Of a stretch of DNA of 64,000 nt, positions 54,095 through 63,176 are shown in pieces. A program made the position numbers and the translations under genes. The notes under the pieces were generated by a model, which was not told the origin of the DNA, searched no databases, and saw only the letters and a list, made by a program, of their open reading frames with translations. How positions within the stretch are numbered: the stretch's first letter is position 1; each line of letters starts with the position of its first letter. Source of the stretch: Lysinibacillus sp. FSL W8-0992 (GTDB lineage Bacteria; Bacillota; Bacilli; Bacillales_A; Planococcaceae); NCBI RefSeq assembly GCF_038008685.1, contig NZ_JBBOZQ010000001.1, positions 1,798,001 through 1,862,000 on the forward strand. Direction: 5' to 3'.

Positions 54095-55265
54095 ACAATG
54101 ACAATGCTAGCTTAAAGCGAGCAACTGCATCTTTTACAGTATCAAATGAGCAGGCCACGTTCATACGTAGGAAGCCACGGCCTTCTTCGCCATATTTTGA
54201 ACCAGGCTCTAATGCAAGTTTCCCAACTTCAAGCAATTGCTTCATTAACTCTTTTTCATCCATTGCTAATTGACGACAATCTATCCACAGTAAGTATGTG
54301 CCTTGAGGCTTAGCAATGTGTATGCCAGGCAATTGCGTTAACTCTGTAATGACATAATCCATGTTATTAGAAATATAAAGAAGTAATTCTTCTAGCCATG
54401 GTAAACCTTCAGTGTAAGCTGCTTGCAGTGCAATAGGGGCAAAGCTGTTTAATGAGCCTTGACCACTGGCCATATTGACAGCCTCTAATTGTAGGCGTTT
54501 TTTCTTATCAGTGGCAATGATATATGAGACTTGAATACCTGCAAGATTGAATGTTTTTGTCGGTGCCATACACGTAATTACACGATCGATTTCATCGCCT
54601 GCAATTTTTGCAAGCGGCGTATGCTTGGCACCATCTAACATTAAATCTGCGTGAATTTCATCTGAAATAATTAGAACATCATACTTAGCACAAAGACGAA
54701 TAATCTCTTTTAGTGTGGCTTCGTCCCATACATAACCACCTGGATTATGAGGGTTACACAATATGTAAGCTTTTATGTCTTGGGCAAGTGCTTGTTCGAA
54801 TGCCTCAAAATCATAGACAAATGTCCCGTCTTGTTCTACTAACGGACAAGTTATCACTTCACGACCATTACTTTTTGGGATATTAAAAAATGGCGGATAG
54901 ACAGGTGTTGAAATAAGTACCTTATCTCCTAGATTTGTCATTGCTGTTAGAATATTTGCTAATGCTGACACGACGCCATGACTAAAAGAAATGGAATCTT
55001 TTTCAATGTGCCAATTATAACGATTATATTGCCAGTCCACTATCGACTGTTTTACTTCCTCGCATACAAAGCCATAACCGAAGATGGCACCCTCAGCATG
55101 TTTTTGTAGTGCCTTTGAAACAGCTGATGGTGGGGCAAAGTCCATGTCTGCTATCCACATTGGTAATATTTCTGTAGTATCGTTTAGGCCATAAATTTTC
55201 TCCATTGCGTCCCATTTTACTGAGTTAGTATAGCGACGTTTTAAAGTTTGATCGAAAATAGACAA
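54093..55265 (-). CDS. patB: MalY/PatB family pyridoxal-phosphate C-S lyase
   Basis: I prefer the TTG at 55265 (start SIFDQTLKRRYTNSVKWDA), with AAAGAGTG upstream; GTG 55274 is an alternative. The 390-residue aminotransferase-fold enzyme has PMWIADMDF, FSHGVVSALANILTA, ICNPHNPGGYVW and the PLP lysine in MAPTKTFNLAGIQ. The family cleaves cystathionine or cysteine conjugates to release pyruvate and ammonia. It is divergent from yugE, as in B. subtilis. Confidence 0.9.
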   Translation of the reverse strand: MSIFDQTLKRRYTNSVKWDAMEKIYGLNDTTEILPMWIADMDFAPPSAVSKALQKHAEGAIFGYGFVCEEVKQSIVDWQYNRYNWHIEKDSISFSHGVVSALANILTAMTNLGDKVLISTPVYPPFFNIPKSNGREVITCPLVEQDGTFVYDFEAFEQALAQDIKAYILCNPHNPGGYVWDEATLKEIIRLCAKYDVLIISDEIHADLMLDGAKHTPLAKIAGDEIDRVITCMAPTKTFNLAGIQVSYIIATDKKKRLQLEAVNMASGQGSLNSFAPIALQAAYTEGLPWLEELLLYISNNMDYVITELTQLPGIHIAKPQGTYLLWIDCRQLAMDEKELMKQLLEVGKLALEPGSKYGEEGRGFLRMNVACSFDTVKDAVARFKLALSL

Positions 55266-55329
55266 GCAAATCACTCTTTTCTTTTTTTTTTACTATGGTA
55301 TCATACCTATTAAGATTAAAGGATAATAG

Positions 55330-55599
55330 GTGAGTATTTTGGAAAATATAAAAATGAATCGAGCAGCCGTACATCTGCTAGCGGAGTGGGACCCTTTCCA
55401 CATCGGTGCTGAGAATTATGATACAGAAACAGCAGATGTTGTTGCAGCATTACAAGGTATTGATGACCCATCGGCTCTTGCAAAGGTCATTCAAGAAACT
55501 TACGAGCACTCGTTTGAGCAATGGATTCCAATTGAAGATTGTGTTTCCATTTCATACAAACTAATTGCCATTAAGTTTGAAGCCAAATGCATTATTTAA
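55330..55599 (+). CDS. yugE: DUF1871 family protein YugE
   Basis: GTG 55330 has AAAGGA upstream; TTG 55339 is possible. The 89-residue acidic protein is helical with LLAEWDPFHIGAENYDTETADVV, the DUF1871 pattern, in which the AEWDP and ExxD elements are typical. Function is unknown. It neighbours patB as in B. subtilis. Confidence 0.85.
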   Translation: MSILENIKMNRAAVHLLAEWDPFHIGAENYDTETADVVAALQGIDDPSALAKVIQETYEHSFEQWIPIEDCVSISYKLIAIKFEAKCII

Positions 55600-55677
55600 A
55601 CGACATATAATGTTTTTCTATTGGAAAGGGCGTATGGGGCGAGCATGTATGCCGTAAGCTCTCTTTCCTTATAAAAG

Positions 55678-55712
55678 TGAGGTTGTCTTCAATACTTAGA
55701 CAGCCTCATTTT
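55678..55712. terminator. Terminator between yugE and the symporter pseudogene
   Basis: TGAGGTTGTCT pairs with AGACAGCCTCA, followed by TTTTC. A second stem (GGAAAG/CTTTCC, 55624-55671) precedes it. Confidence 0.75.
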
Positions 55713-55716
55713 CTTA

Positions 55717-56948
55717 TTAAAACAATGGTAAAATCCTTTGAATAAAAATAAGGAAAATCGCAATTGGTGATACGTAGCGAATTAATAAGTACCAAATGTT
55801 AAACATAAGACTTGAAGAAGCAAGCTCTTTTCGGGAAATATCTTTTGTATAGTAATAGCCTGCAAAAATAGAAATCAGTAATGCACCAATTGGCATGTCG
55901 ACACTATTTGTAAAGAAGTCTACAAAATTAAAAATTGAGCGATCTAAAATTTGTACGTCCGATACAATTCCGAAAGATAAGGCACTCGGAATACCAAAGA
56001 CGAAAATAATAATACCGCCAATCCATGCATTTTTTTACGCTTTTCAGGTTTGTTTCCAGTGGCGATAGCTACTACTATTTCTAACATAGAATTGTAACAG
56101 TATAAGAATAAAGAAAATTGTCAGGAATAGACCACCGAGTGGCAATTGTTCGAAAACGCAGGCAAAATAATAAAAACAAGCCTTGGCCTTGGTTAGGTGT
56201 ATAGCCTAGTACGAACACGGCTCGGAAAATAACTAAACCTGCAAGTAGCGAAATAATACTATTATAGAGGCTACATTGATAGCTGAATTACCAATCTTTT
56301 CGGTTTTCGGGAGATATAATGCGTACGTAATCATAACGGCAATACCGATACTTAGAGAGAAGAATGCTTGTCCAAGTGCTTTTAAAAATGTTTTAGCATT
56401 TAAGTAAGACCAGTCAGGAACAAACATAAATTTTACGCCGTCCATTGCACCATCAAGTGTTAATGAACGGATAACTAACACAATGAAGAAAATGAATAAT
56501 AGTGGCATCATCCACGTACTAGCCTTTTCAATCCCACCTTTAATGCCTCCCGATACGATGGCAATTGTTAAAAGTAAAAATAGTCCTTGTACAAGAATAG
56601 CTTCAATTGGACTAGAGATGATATTGCTAAATAAATCAGCGTAATTGCCTTCACTACCATTACTTGATAATTGAAAAGTCAATGAACGCCCTAAAGAACT
56701 TAATATCCAACCGCCAACTACACTATAGAAGGACAGTATTAAACAAGCAATAATTATGCCGCCCTATCCTATTAAAAACCATGATTTTCCTGGCATTTGT
56801 TCTTTGAACGATTTAACAGCATCCTTTTGCCCGTGTCGGCCAATCATAAATTCTGCAATTAACACCGGTAAGCTGATGAAAAATGTACATAAAATAAATA
56901 CACTTCCATCAATCGTTCCCGCCATATATGGAATTGATCTCTAAATGA
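55717..56948 (-). pseudogene. Broken sodium:neurotransmitter symporter (NSS/SNF) gene
   Basis: The longest surviving piece (56682-56233) reads FSNIISSPIEAILVQGLFLL, GGIKGGIEKASTWMMPLLF and LGQAFFSLSIGIAVMITYA, clear NSS family. Upstream, IPYMAGT...ILCTFFISLPVLIAEFMIGRHGQKDA is in frame but ends in TAG near the GGIIIACLILSF segment; the first membrane segment with its sodium site is missing. Downstream, parts occur in other frames up to TAA at 55717. At least one stop, two frameshifts and a 5' truncation make it non-functional. Confidence 0.85.
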
Positions 56949-57167
56949 TACGAAAATAAAGTCTCCTTATACTAAAGTTATATTTTACCGTAAAAACGTC
57001 ATAACACAAGTCAAATTTCTGAAAATTGATTATAAATACTTTTTTTCTAGCTACTTTTAAATGGGATTTAAAGCTTACGTGCTAAAGTGTTAGTTTAACA
57101 GCGCAAAAGACCGATTCTATTGGTTTTATTAGCACAAAACTATGCGCTATCACCAATTCAGTTAAAA

Positions 57168-57195
57168 TGTAACAATTAGGGAAAATAGGTCGTTA
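57168..57195 (+). promoter_or_regulatory. ECF-sigma-type promoter, probable autoregulation
   Basis: TGTAACAATT (from 57168) resembles the ECF -35 AAC motif and CGTTA (57191-57195) the -10, with 17 bases between the two hexamer regions. It lies 23 bases before the sigma factor start, as expected for an ECF gene that transcribes itself. Confidence 0.6.
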
Positions 57196-57217
57196 CATAT
57201 AAAAGGAGGGATAACGA

Positions 57218-57766
57218 GTGAATGAGTCCGAATTAATCGAACGAGCACAACAAGGTGATAAAGAAGCCTATATCGAACTAATTCGCATCCATCAGCGAAC
57301 AGTAGAAAAATTTGCCTTTCAATGTGGCGTACATAGTAGTGATTTGGCGGATGTTGCACAAGAAGTTTTTGTTAAGCTGTACCGCTTTTTACATCAATTC
57401 AAGCAGGATCGTTTTACTACATGGCTTTATAAAGTCACGCTCAATGCTACGCGTGATTATTATCGTCGGGAGCAACGGGAGCAGGCGAAAGAGGAGCTGT
57501 TAAATGCACAGCCACAAAATTATAGTCCCTCTGCGGAAAAGCACGTATTAAATTTTGAAGAAGATCGATTATTGCACAATAACATTCAAGCATTGGATGA
57601 AAAATATCGCTATCCACTTGTATTGTTTTACTTTCATGAGTTAAAGTACGAGGAAATTGCAGAGGTACTTGGTATTTCATTGTCGGCGGTCAAAGTGCGA
57701 ATTTTACGCGCAAAGGAAAAGCTCAAAGTCTCTTTGACACAGGATGGGAGTGTTGAAAATGGATGA
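57218..57766 (+). CDS. ECF-type RNA polymerase sigma factor
   Basis: GTG 57218 follows AAAAGGAGGG. The 182-residue protein has region 2 (EAYIELIRIHQRTVEKFAFQ; DLADVAQEVFVKLYRFLHQF) and region 4 (YPLVLFYFHELKYEEIAEVL, then GISLSAVKVRILRAKEKL). It belongs to the ECF sigma group of Bacilli (SigV/SigY/SigX-like); I cannot choose among them. The end overlaps the membrane protein gene downstream, which is its likely anti-sigma. Confidence 0.92.
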   Translation: MNESELIERAQQGDKEAYIELIRIHQRTVEKFAFQCGVHSSDLADVAQEVFVKLYRFLHQFKQDRFTTWLYKVTLNATRDYYRREQREQAKEELLNAQPQNYSPSAEKHVLNFEEDRLLHNNIQALDEKYRYPLVLFYFHELKYEEIAEVLGISLSAVKVRILRAKEKLKVSLTQDGSVENG

Positions 57767-59414
57767 CAAACAATTTGACAAACGCATGGCATTATTAAAA
57801 AAATCATACGACCGAATGGAACAAAAATTAAATCCAGCAGATGTTTTGAAGCAAATTGAAGAAGAAGAAAAAGAAGCACTCGCAAAGCAAACGATTGCCA
57901 TACAAAAGAAGCCCTTCCCAAAATGGCAAAAGCCAGCGGTGTGGCTAGCGAGTATTGCAAGCGTATTACTAGTTGGTTTTTTAGTGACGCTCTATACAAT
58001 GAAACAGCAAGAAAATAACCAAACTGAAGTCCCACAAAATGAACTTTTAAAAAAGGCAGAAGAAGAAGAGGTAGCCGACTATTTAACGAAAAAATATAAA
58101 AGTCGAAAAGAGGATATTAGAAGAGAATTAAAAGTTTCGAAAGATGAACTGCAAACATTTGAATTTATTCAAACGGCAGATACAATGTTAGATTTTTATA
58201 TCGCAAATAATTTGCATTCGTCATCAATTGAGAGTGATAGTGCACAAAATGTAGAAGAATACATTTTATATTATTTAATGACTCCTAAAAGGGCTATAGA
58301 GACGATAAAAACATATAACAATTTAACTTTTGATGAATCGTATGAGGTTTATAACCAATACGTTATTGCTGTAGAAGAGTTGGAAGATTTTTACAGCGAG
58401 CTACTTGAACCGTTTGAACCACTACTGAAGAAAGCAGATAAAAAGCAATATCCATCTGATTTAAAAGCTATTATTGAAGCGGCAAATAATCAATATATGG
58501 AGCTGAAAAAGGATGAAAAAGGCTCGTTTTATTTTAAAGCGAATCCAGTAGATGGGGAGTTTGCACCAGCTTATATAAATCAATTACATCCGGATGTTTT
58601 TGGGTATTTCGAATACTTAAAAACGGGTTATTTATTATTAGTCGACGATTTACGCTATTCACGAGAAGAAACAGCAAATTCGCTTAAAATAATGGAACGT
58701 TCGTTACTTTCAGATGTCAATGCCGGTTCTCCCAATTACAAATTATTACTAGAAACCTTTAAAAACACGTGGGAGGCATTATTACTAGGTACTAAAAAAT
58801 ATCCTGTCTTAGCGGAAGATGGGCAACCTGATAAGGAATATATAACATTTTTACAGGAAGTAGCCAAGGGTAAGTATGGGGAGGTTATGAAAAAGAAAGC
58901 TGCCAATATCTTTAAGGAATTACAGCAAAATAATCATTCTGAAACTTTAGCGCAACTTACTGCTTATGATATATGGACAATACTTTTACAGACACGGGAA
59001 GAAACAGCAGGTTATATCAACGATAGTGATTTTAATATTGTTGACATGAATGATTCTCGTATAGAGCAAATTAAAGGAATATATGAGCAATATAAAAAAC
59101 ATAACGATATAGCTATATTAAACCAACTTCGCCCAATAAATATTGCTGCGCTTTATTTATATGCCATATCCATTGGTGATGAGTCTTTGCAAGAAACTTT
59201 ATTAATGCCAGATTCCGAATTGGATATAAGTTTGATGTTACAAACAATGAAAAATATAGAAATATTTAGTCAGCTAGGCGAATACGATGGGATTTATCCA
59301 ATTGTAGCTGCTCGCGTTGCAATCAGTGAACAGGATAAGTACGGAAGGCAATTCCTAATAAAGTTTTCGAAGCAAGAGGAAGGGTATTATCGTATAACAG
59401 AGATCATTGATTAG
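57759..59414 (+). CDS. Probable anti-sigma factor with a large extracytoplasmic domain
   Basis: ATG 57759 overlaps the sigma gene by eight bases. The 551-residue protein has a cytosolic N-terminus of about 58 residues with a helical sigma-binding look (RMALLKKSYDRMEQKLNPADVLKQ), one membrane segment (about 59-80) and about 470 residues outside the cell, mostly helical, with no known domain. Typical ECF anti-sigmas are far shorter. Position, coupling and topology support the role; homology does not. Confidence 0.7.
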   Translation: MDDKQFDKRMALLKKSYDRMEQKLNPADVLKQIEEEEKEALAKQTIAIQKKPFPKWQKPAVWLASIASVLLVGFLVTLYTMKQQENNQTEVPQNELLKKAEEEEVADYLTKKYKSRKEDIRRELKVSKDELQTFEFIQTADTMLDFYIANNLHSSSIESDSAQNVEEYILYYLMTPKRAIETIKTYNNLTFDESYEVYNQYVIAVEELEDFYSELLEPFEPLLKKADKKQYPSDLKAIIEAANNQYMELKKDEKGSFYFKANPVDGEFAPAYINQLHPDVFGYFEYLKTGYLLLVDDLRYSREETANSLKIMERSLLSDVNAGSPNYKLLLETFKNTWEALLLGTKKYPVLAEDGQPDKEYITFLQEVAKGKYGEVMKKKAANIFKELQQNNHSETLAQLTAYDIWTILLQTREETAGYINDSDFNIVDMNDSRIEQIKGIYEQYKKHNDIAILNQLRPINIAALYLYAISIGDESLQETLLMPDSELDISLMLQTMKNIEIFSQLGEYDGIYPIVAARVAISEQDKYGRQFLIKFSKQEEGYYRITEIID

Positions 59415-59502
59415 TGGGACGATTTTTTGCTCCAGATATTGACGTATGTTATAATTTAACGTGATATATACGTAGCAAACATATAGAAAGTGGGCAAAGG
59501 TT

Positions 59503-59880
59503 ATGGCAAAAAAATATGAATTAGGAGACGTATTGACCGGAAAAGTTACAGGTATTCAACCGTACGGTGCGTTTGTAGCACTTGATGACGATACACAAGG
59601 GCTCGTGCATATTTCTGAAATTACGTACGGCTTTGTAAAAGACGTCAGTGAGTTTTTATCAGTAGGGCAAGAGGTTGAAGTGAAGGTACTTGAAATCGAT
59701 GAAGCGGCCGAAAAAATTAGTTTATCGATCCGTGCCTTACAAGAGCGCCCAGCAGCAATAAGAAAAAAAGATGCGCCACCACGGAAATCTCTACAGGATC
59801 GTGTAGATGAATCCGATGCAAACGGCTTTAATTCCCTAAAAGATAAACTACAGGACTGGATCGAACAGTCAGGACATTAA
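59503..59880 (+). CDS. yugI: S1 RNA-binding domain protein YugI (general stress protein 13-like)
   Basis: The 125-residue protein has one S1 domain (about 1-75): GDVLTGKVTGIQPYGAFVAL, GLVHISEIT and VKVLEIDEAAEKISLSIRAL, followed by a basic linker and an acidic tail. It binds RNA or ribosomes. In B. subtilis yugI is a general stress gene. GTGGGCAAAGG precedes the ATG. Confidence 0.9.
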   Translation: MAKKYELGDVLTGKVTGIQPYGAFVALDDDTQGLVHISEITYGFVKDVSEFLSVGQEVEVKVLEIDEAAEKISLSIRALQERPAAIRKKDAPPRKSLQDRVDESDANGFNSLKDKLQDWIEQSGH

Positions 59881-59922
59881 AAAACGAGGATGCTTCCATA
59901 TGAAGGCATCCTCGTTTTTTTA
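59879..59922. terminator. Terminator after yugI
   Basis: AAAACGAGGATGC pairs with GCATCCTCGTTTT around TTCCATATGAAG, followed by T. Confidence 0.9.
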
Positions 59923-59943
59923 TAAACATTTTCATAATTAAGA

Positions 59944-61251
59944 TTAGTCCTTTTTCATCTTCCGTATGCGATACTGCAAGTTTTGGCGGCTCATGCCAAG
60001 CGCACCAGCAGCCTTTGTTATATTACCCTCATATAGATTTAAGACATTTTGCACATAATAGGATTCGGCTTCCCGTAAATAAGCATCAAGAGGCATGACA
60101 TCATTTTGCTGCTGGAACATAAAAAATTCAGGTTCGCGCTCAGATGTATCTTGGCTCTGCACCTTAAATCGAAAATGAACAGGGAGTAAATCGAACGTAA
60201 CAGTCGATTCAGTTGTCATAAATGATACGATTTCATCAAGTAAGAGTTCGAGCTCTTTCAGATTTCCTGGCCAATCATATTGTAAGAATAATGCTTGAAC
60301 ATCAGGTGCTAGTTCTGTTACGTTTGATGCAAATCGCTCACGATGGCGACTAAAATAATCATCAACAAACGGTAAAATATCTTCTTTTCGGTCTGTTAAA
60401 TTTGGAATAGTGATGGACATTGTTGCAAAGAAATAATACAAAGATTTTAAAAGCTTTTTCTCCGCTATAAGTGTAATCGGATCACTGCCGACACTGCCTA
60501 TCAGCATATATTTTGATTGTGGAAGCGACTGTAATAATTCCAGTAATTGCTCCTGAACATGAAGGCTTAAAAAATCAATCCGTTCAAAGAAAAATGTATA
60601 TGCTTTGTCATCCTGTAAAAGCTCTTGCATTTTATCTAGCACTGATTTCGCTGAACGTCGACTAAATAGTGTAACAAAAGCTTCAGTATCAGCTGAAGCC
60701 GCATGATGAATACTTTCTGCAACTAAATCCTTTCCTGTACCAGACTCCCCGATGAGTAATATAGGTAATTTTACTGCGGCAGCTTTTTTAGCATTTACGA
60801 TAACTTGTTTCATCGTCTCTGAAACGGCGGTAATCATATCAAATGTTAAAGGCTCACCATATCGACGGAGAGGTTGGTACACTAGTTTTTCTAAAGATGT
60901 TATATCACGTGCAAATTCAATTGCACCGATTAGTTGATTGTTTTTAAAAAGCGGAAATGTATCGTTAATCGTTGTAATTTCATGACCATTTTTATTCCAA
61001 TAGGTTTGTTTCACATTCATTTCTTGTAAGCCAGTTTGTAATACCCGCATTAAAGTACTTTCATGTTGACGGAAGGAAAACAACTCAATAATTGAACGAT
61101 CTGCTAATTCATCAAAATGAAATCCTTCAATTTCTTTCATTTTTGAATTATAGATAATTGTTTTACCTGTTACGTCAATCGCATGTATACCAACGGATAC
61201 ATTAGTTGCAATAAACTCATAAAAAGGTAATAAGGGTTCAGAATTTTTCAT
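59944..61251 (-). CDS. rocR: RocR-type regulator with degenerate AAA+ domain
   Basis: The 435-residue protein has a PAS domain (about 10-120), an AAA+ domain (about 138-370) and a Fis-type helix-turn-helix at the end (GNITKAAGALGMSRQNLQYRI). The order and its place next to rocA match RocR. Walker A is intact (GESGTGKD, 168-175), but the GAFTGA loop that contacts sigma-54 is replaced by SRRSAKSVLDK, and Walker B reads TFFFERID instead of the usual LFLDEI. It is unlikely to activate sigma-54. The name is by context; it may act as a repressor or on another sigma. Confidence 0.75.
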   Translation of the reverse strand: MKNSEPLLPFYEFIATNVSVGIHAIDVTGKTIIYNSKMKEIEGFHFDELADRSIIELFSFRQHESTLMRVLQTGLQEMNVKQTYWNKNGHEITTINDTFPLFKNNQLIGAIEFARDITSLEKLVYQPLRRYGEPLTFDMITAVSETMKQVIVNAKKAAAVKLPILLIGESGTGKDLVAESIHHAASADTEAFVTLFSRRSAKSVLDKMQELLQDDKAYTFFFERIDFLSLHVQEQLLELLQSLPQSKYMLIGSVGSDPITLIAEKKLLKSLYYFFATMSITIPNLTDRKEDILPFVDDYFSRHRERFASNVTELAPDVQALFLQYDWPGNLKELELLLDEIVSFMTTESTVTFDLLPVHFRFKVQSQDTSEREPEFFMFQQQNDVMPLDAYLREAESYYVQNVLNLYEGNITKAAGALGMSRQNLQYRIRKMKKD

Positions 61252-61285
61252 AAAATGTGCACCTCAAAAATTTTTTACTTGAAAT

Positions 61286-61348
61286 ATGCAACGAAATTTT
61301 GCATTATAATAAGTGTAAGAATATTTTATACGCAAAAAAAATTTGCGT
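61286..61348. promoter_or_regulatory. Two palindromic sites between the regulator and rocA
   Basis: ATGCAACGAAATTTTGCAT (61286-61304) and ACGCAAAAAAAATTTGCGT (61330-61348) agree at 14 of 19 positions and start 44 bases apart, about four helix turns. They resemble the TGCAAA/TTTGCA-type sites bound by RocR-like regulators. No GG-N10-GC sigma-54 promoter occurs upstream of rocA. A TATAAT lies at 61305-61310. Confidence 0.6.
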
Positions 61349-61399
61349 CAATGTTTTTTGCACACTAAATTTTTACAGCTCACAAAAGGAGGATATAGT

Positions 61400-62944
61400 A
61401 TGATTCCATACAAACACGAACCATTTACAGATTTTTCTCAAGAGGCAAACTACAAAGCTTATTTAGAGGCATTAAATAAAGTTGAAGGCTATTTAGGTCA
61501 AGACTATCCACTAATTATTGGTGGAGAACGTATTACAACAGAAGATAAAATTGTTTCATATAACCCAGCAAAGAAAACAGAAGTAATTGGTCGCGTTTCA
61601 AAAGCAAGCAGAGAATTAGCTGAAAAAGCTATGCAAGCAGCAGATGAAACATTTAAAACTTGGAAAAAAGTAGACCCAGCTATTCGTGCTGACGTGCTAT
61701 TCAAAGCAGCAGCAATTATCCGTCGCCGTAAACATGAATTCTCAGCACTTTTAACAAAAGAAGCTGGTAAGCCATGGAATGAAGCAGATGCTGATACAGC
61801 AGAAGCAATTGACTTCCTTGAATACTATGGTCGCCAAATGTTACGTATTAAAGACGGTCAACCAGTAGAAAGCCGTCCAGGCGAATACAATCGTTATGAT
61901 TATATTCCATTAGGTATTGGTATTGTAATTTCACCATGGAACTTCCCATTCGCTATTATGGCTGGTACTACAGTAGCAGCTTTAGTAACAGGGAACACAG
62001 TATTATTAAAACCAGCTTCAACAACACCAGTTGTTGCTTATAAATTTATCGAAGTTTTAGAAGAAGCGGGATTACCTGCAGGTGCAGTGAACTATGTACC
62101 AGGTTCAGGTGCAGAAGTTGGGGATTACTTAGTTGATCATCCGAAAACACGCTTCATCAGCTTCACAGGTTCTCGTGATGTAGGCTTACGTATTAACCAA
62201 CGTGCAGCAACACATAATGATGGTCAAATTTGGATTAAACGTGTTATCGCTGAAATGGGCGGTAAAGATACAATTGTTGTCGATAAAGAAGCAGATTTAG
62301 AGCTTGCGGCACAATCAATCGTAAAATCAGCTTTCGGCTTCTCAGGTCAAAAATGTTCTGCATGTTCTCGTGCCGTTATCGTAGAAGATGTTTACGATAC
62401 AGTTGTTAACCGTGTAGCTGAGCTTACAAATGCGTTAACAGTTGGTGACCCAGCTGACAACAGCAACTTCATGGCTACAGTAATTGACCAAGCAGCATTC
62501 AATAAAATTACTGAATACATTGAAATTGGTAAAGGAGAAGGTCGCCTTGTAGCAGGTGGTACAGCTGATGATTCAGTTGGTTACTTCGTCAATCCAACAG
62601 TATTCGCTGACGTAGATCGTTCTGCTCGTATTATGAAAGAAGAAATTTTCGGACCAGTTGTAGCAATTGCGAAAGCAAAAGATTTCGATGAAGCAATCGA
62701 AATTGCAAACGACACAGAATACGGCTTAACAGGTGCGGTTATTACTAACAACCGTATGAACTTAGAAAAAGCTCGTGAAGATTTCCATGTTGGTAACTTA
62801 TACTTCAACCGTGGTTGTACAGGTGCTATCGTTGGTTACCAACCATTTGGTGGTTTCAACATGTCAGGTACTGACTCAAAAGCTGGTGGCCCTGACTACC
62901 TACAACTTCATATGCAAGCAAAAACAACTTCAGAAATGCTTTAA
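61400..62944 (+). CDS. rocA: 1-pyrroline-5-carboxylate dehydrogenase RocA
   Basis: ATG 61400 follows AAGGAGG; a longer frame would include the operators. The 514-residue enzyme oxidises pyrroline-5-carboxylate to glutamate with NAD+. Motifs: [20 protein letters not shown], the Glu in IAEMGGKD and the catalytic Cys in [13 protein letters not shown]. The length fits B. subtilis RocA. With RocD it completes ornithine breakdown. Confidence 0.95.
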   Translation: MIPYKHEPFTDFSQEANYKAYLEALNKVEGYLGQDYPLIIGGERITTEDKIVSYNPAKKTEVIGRVSKASRELAEKAMQAADETFKTWKKVDPAIRADVLFKAAAIIRRRKHEFSALLTKEAGKPWNEADADTAEAIDFLEYYGRQMLRIKDGQPVESRPGEYNRYDYIPLGIGIVISPWNFPFAIMAGTTVAALVTGNTVLLKPASTTPVVAYKFIEVLEEAGLPAGAVNYVPGSGAEVGDYLVDHPKTRFISFTGSRDVGLRINQRAATHNDGQIWIKRVIAEMGGKDTIVVDKEADLELAAQSIVKSAFGFSGQKCSACSRAVIVEDVYDTVVNRVAELTNALTVGDPADNSNFMATVIDQAAFNKITEYIEIGKGEGRLVAGGTADDSVGYFVNPTVFADVDRSARIMKEEIFGPVVAIAKAKDFDEAIEIANDTEYGLTGAVITNNRMNLEKAREDFHVGNLYFNRGCTGAIVGYQPFGGFNMSGTDSKAGGPDYLQLHMQAKTTSEML

Positions 62945-63176
62945 TTTTTACTGATTTGTGTGGCGCAAAACCACATGTTCATAGATGGGCTGTTTAAATA
63001 AGAAGAAAAAGCTAGCAACGCCTCGTACGTAGATAGTAAAACCTACGAGGTGTGCGGCTTAATTAATAGGTGACCAATTTTTTGTTTTGTTTCTATTAAA
63101 GAGCTCTTTTATCAGATCTTATAAACCGTCCTATCTTTATAGATTTTCATTTTAGTTAGTAGGGAGAGAATGCTAT
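62945..63176 (+). other. rocA-rocD spacer with a hairpin
   Basis: CCTCGTA (63021-63027) pairs with TACGAGG (63044-63050), with AAGC/GCTT outside. There is no T-run, so it may be an RNA-processing or partial terminator element between rocA and rocD. No gene is seen. Confidence 0.45.

Noticed and set aside
57634-58035. 133-codon frame on the minus strand opposite the sigma/anti-sigma genes
   Set aside because: It lies fully antisense to two well supported genes, is rich in Leu/Phe/Ser as typical of a shadow frame, and has no ribosome binding site.
61252-61399. Sigma-54 promoter upstream of rocA
   Set aside because: No GG-N10-GC element exists in the region; TTGCA parts belong to the palindromes.
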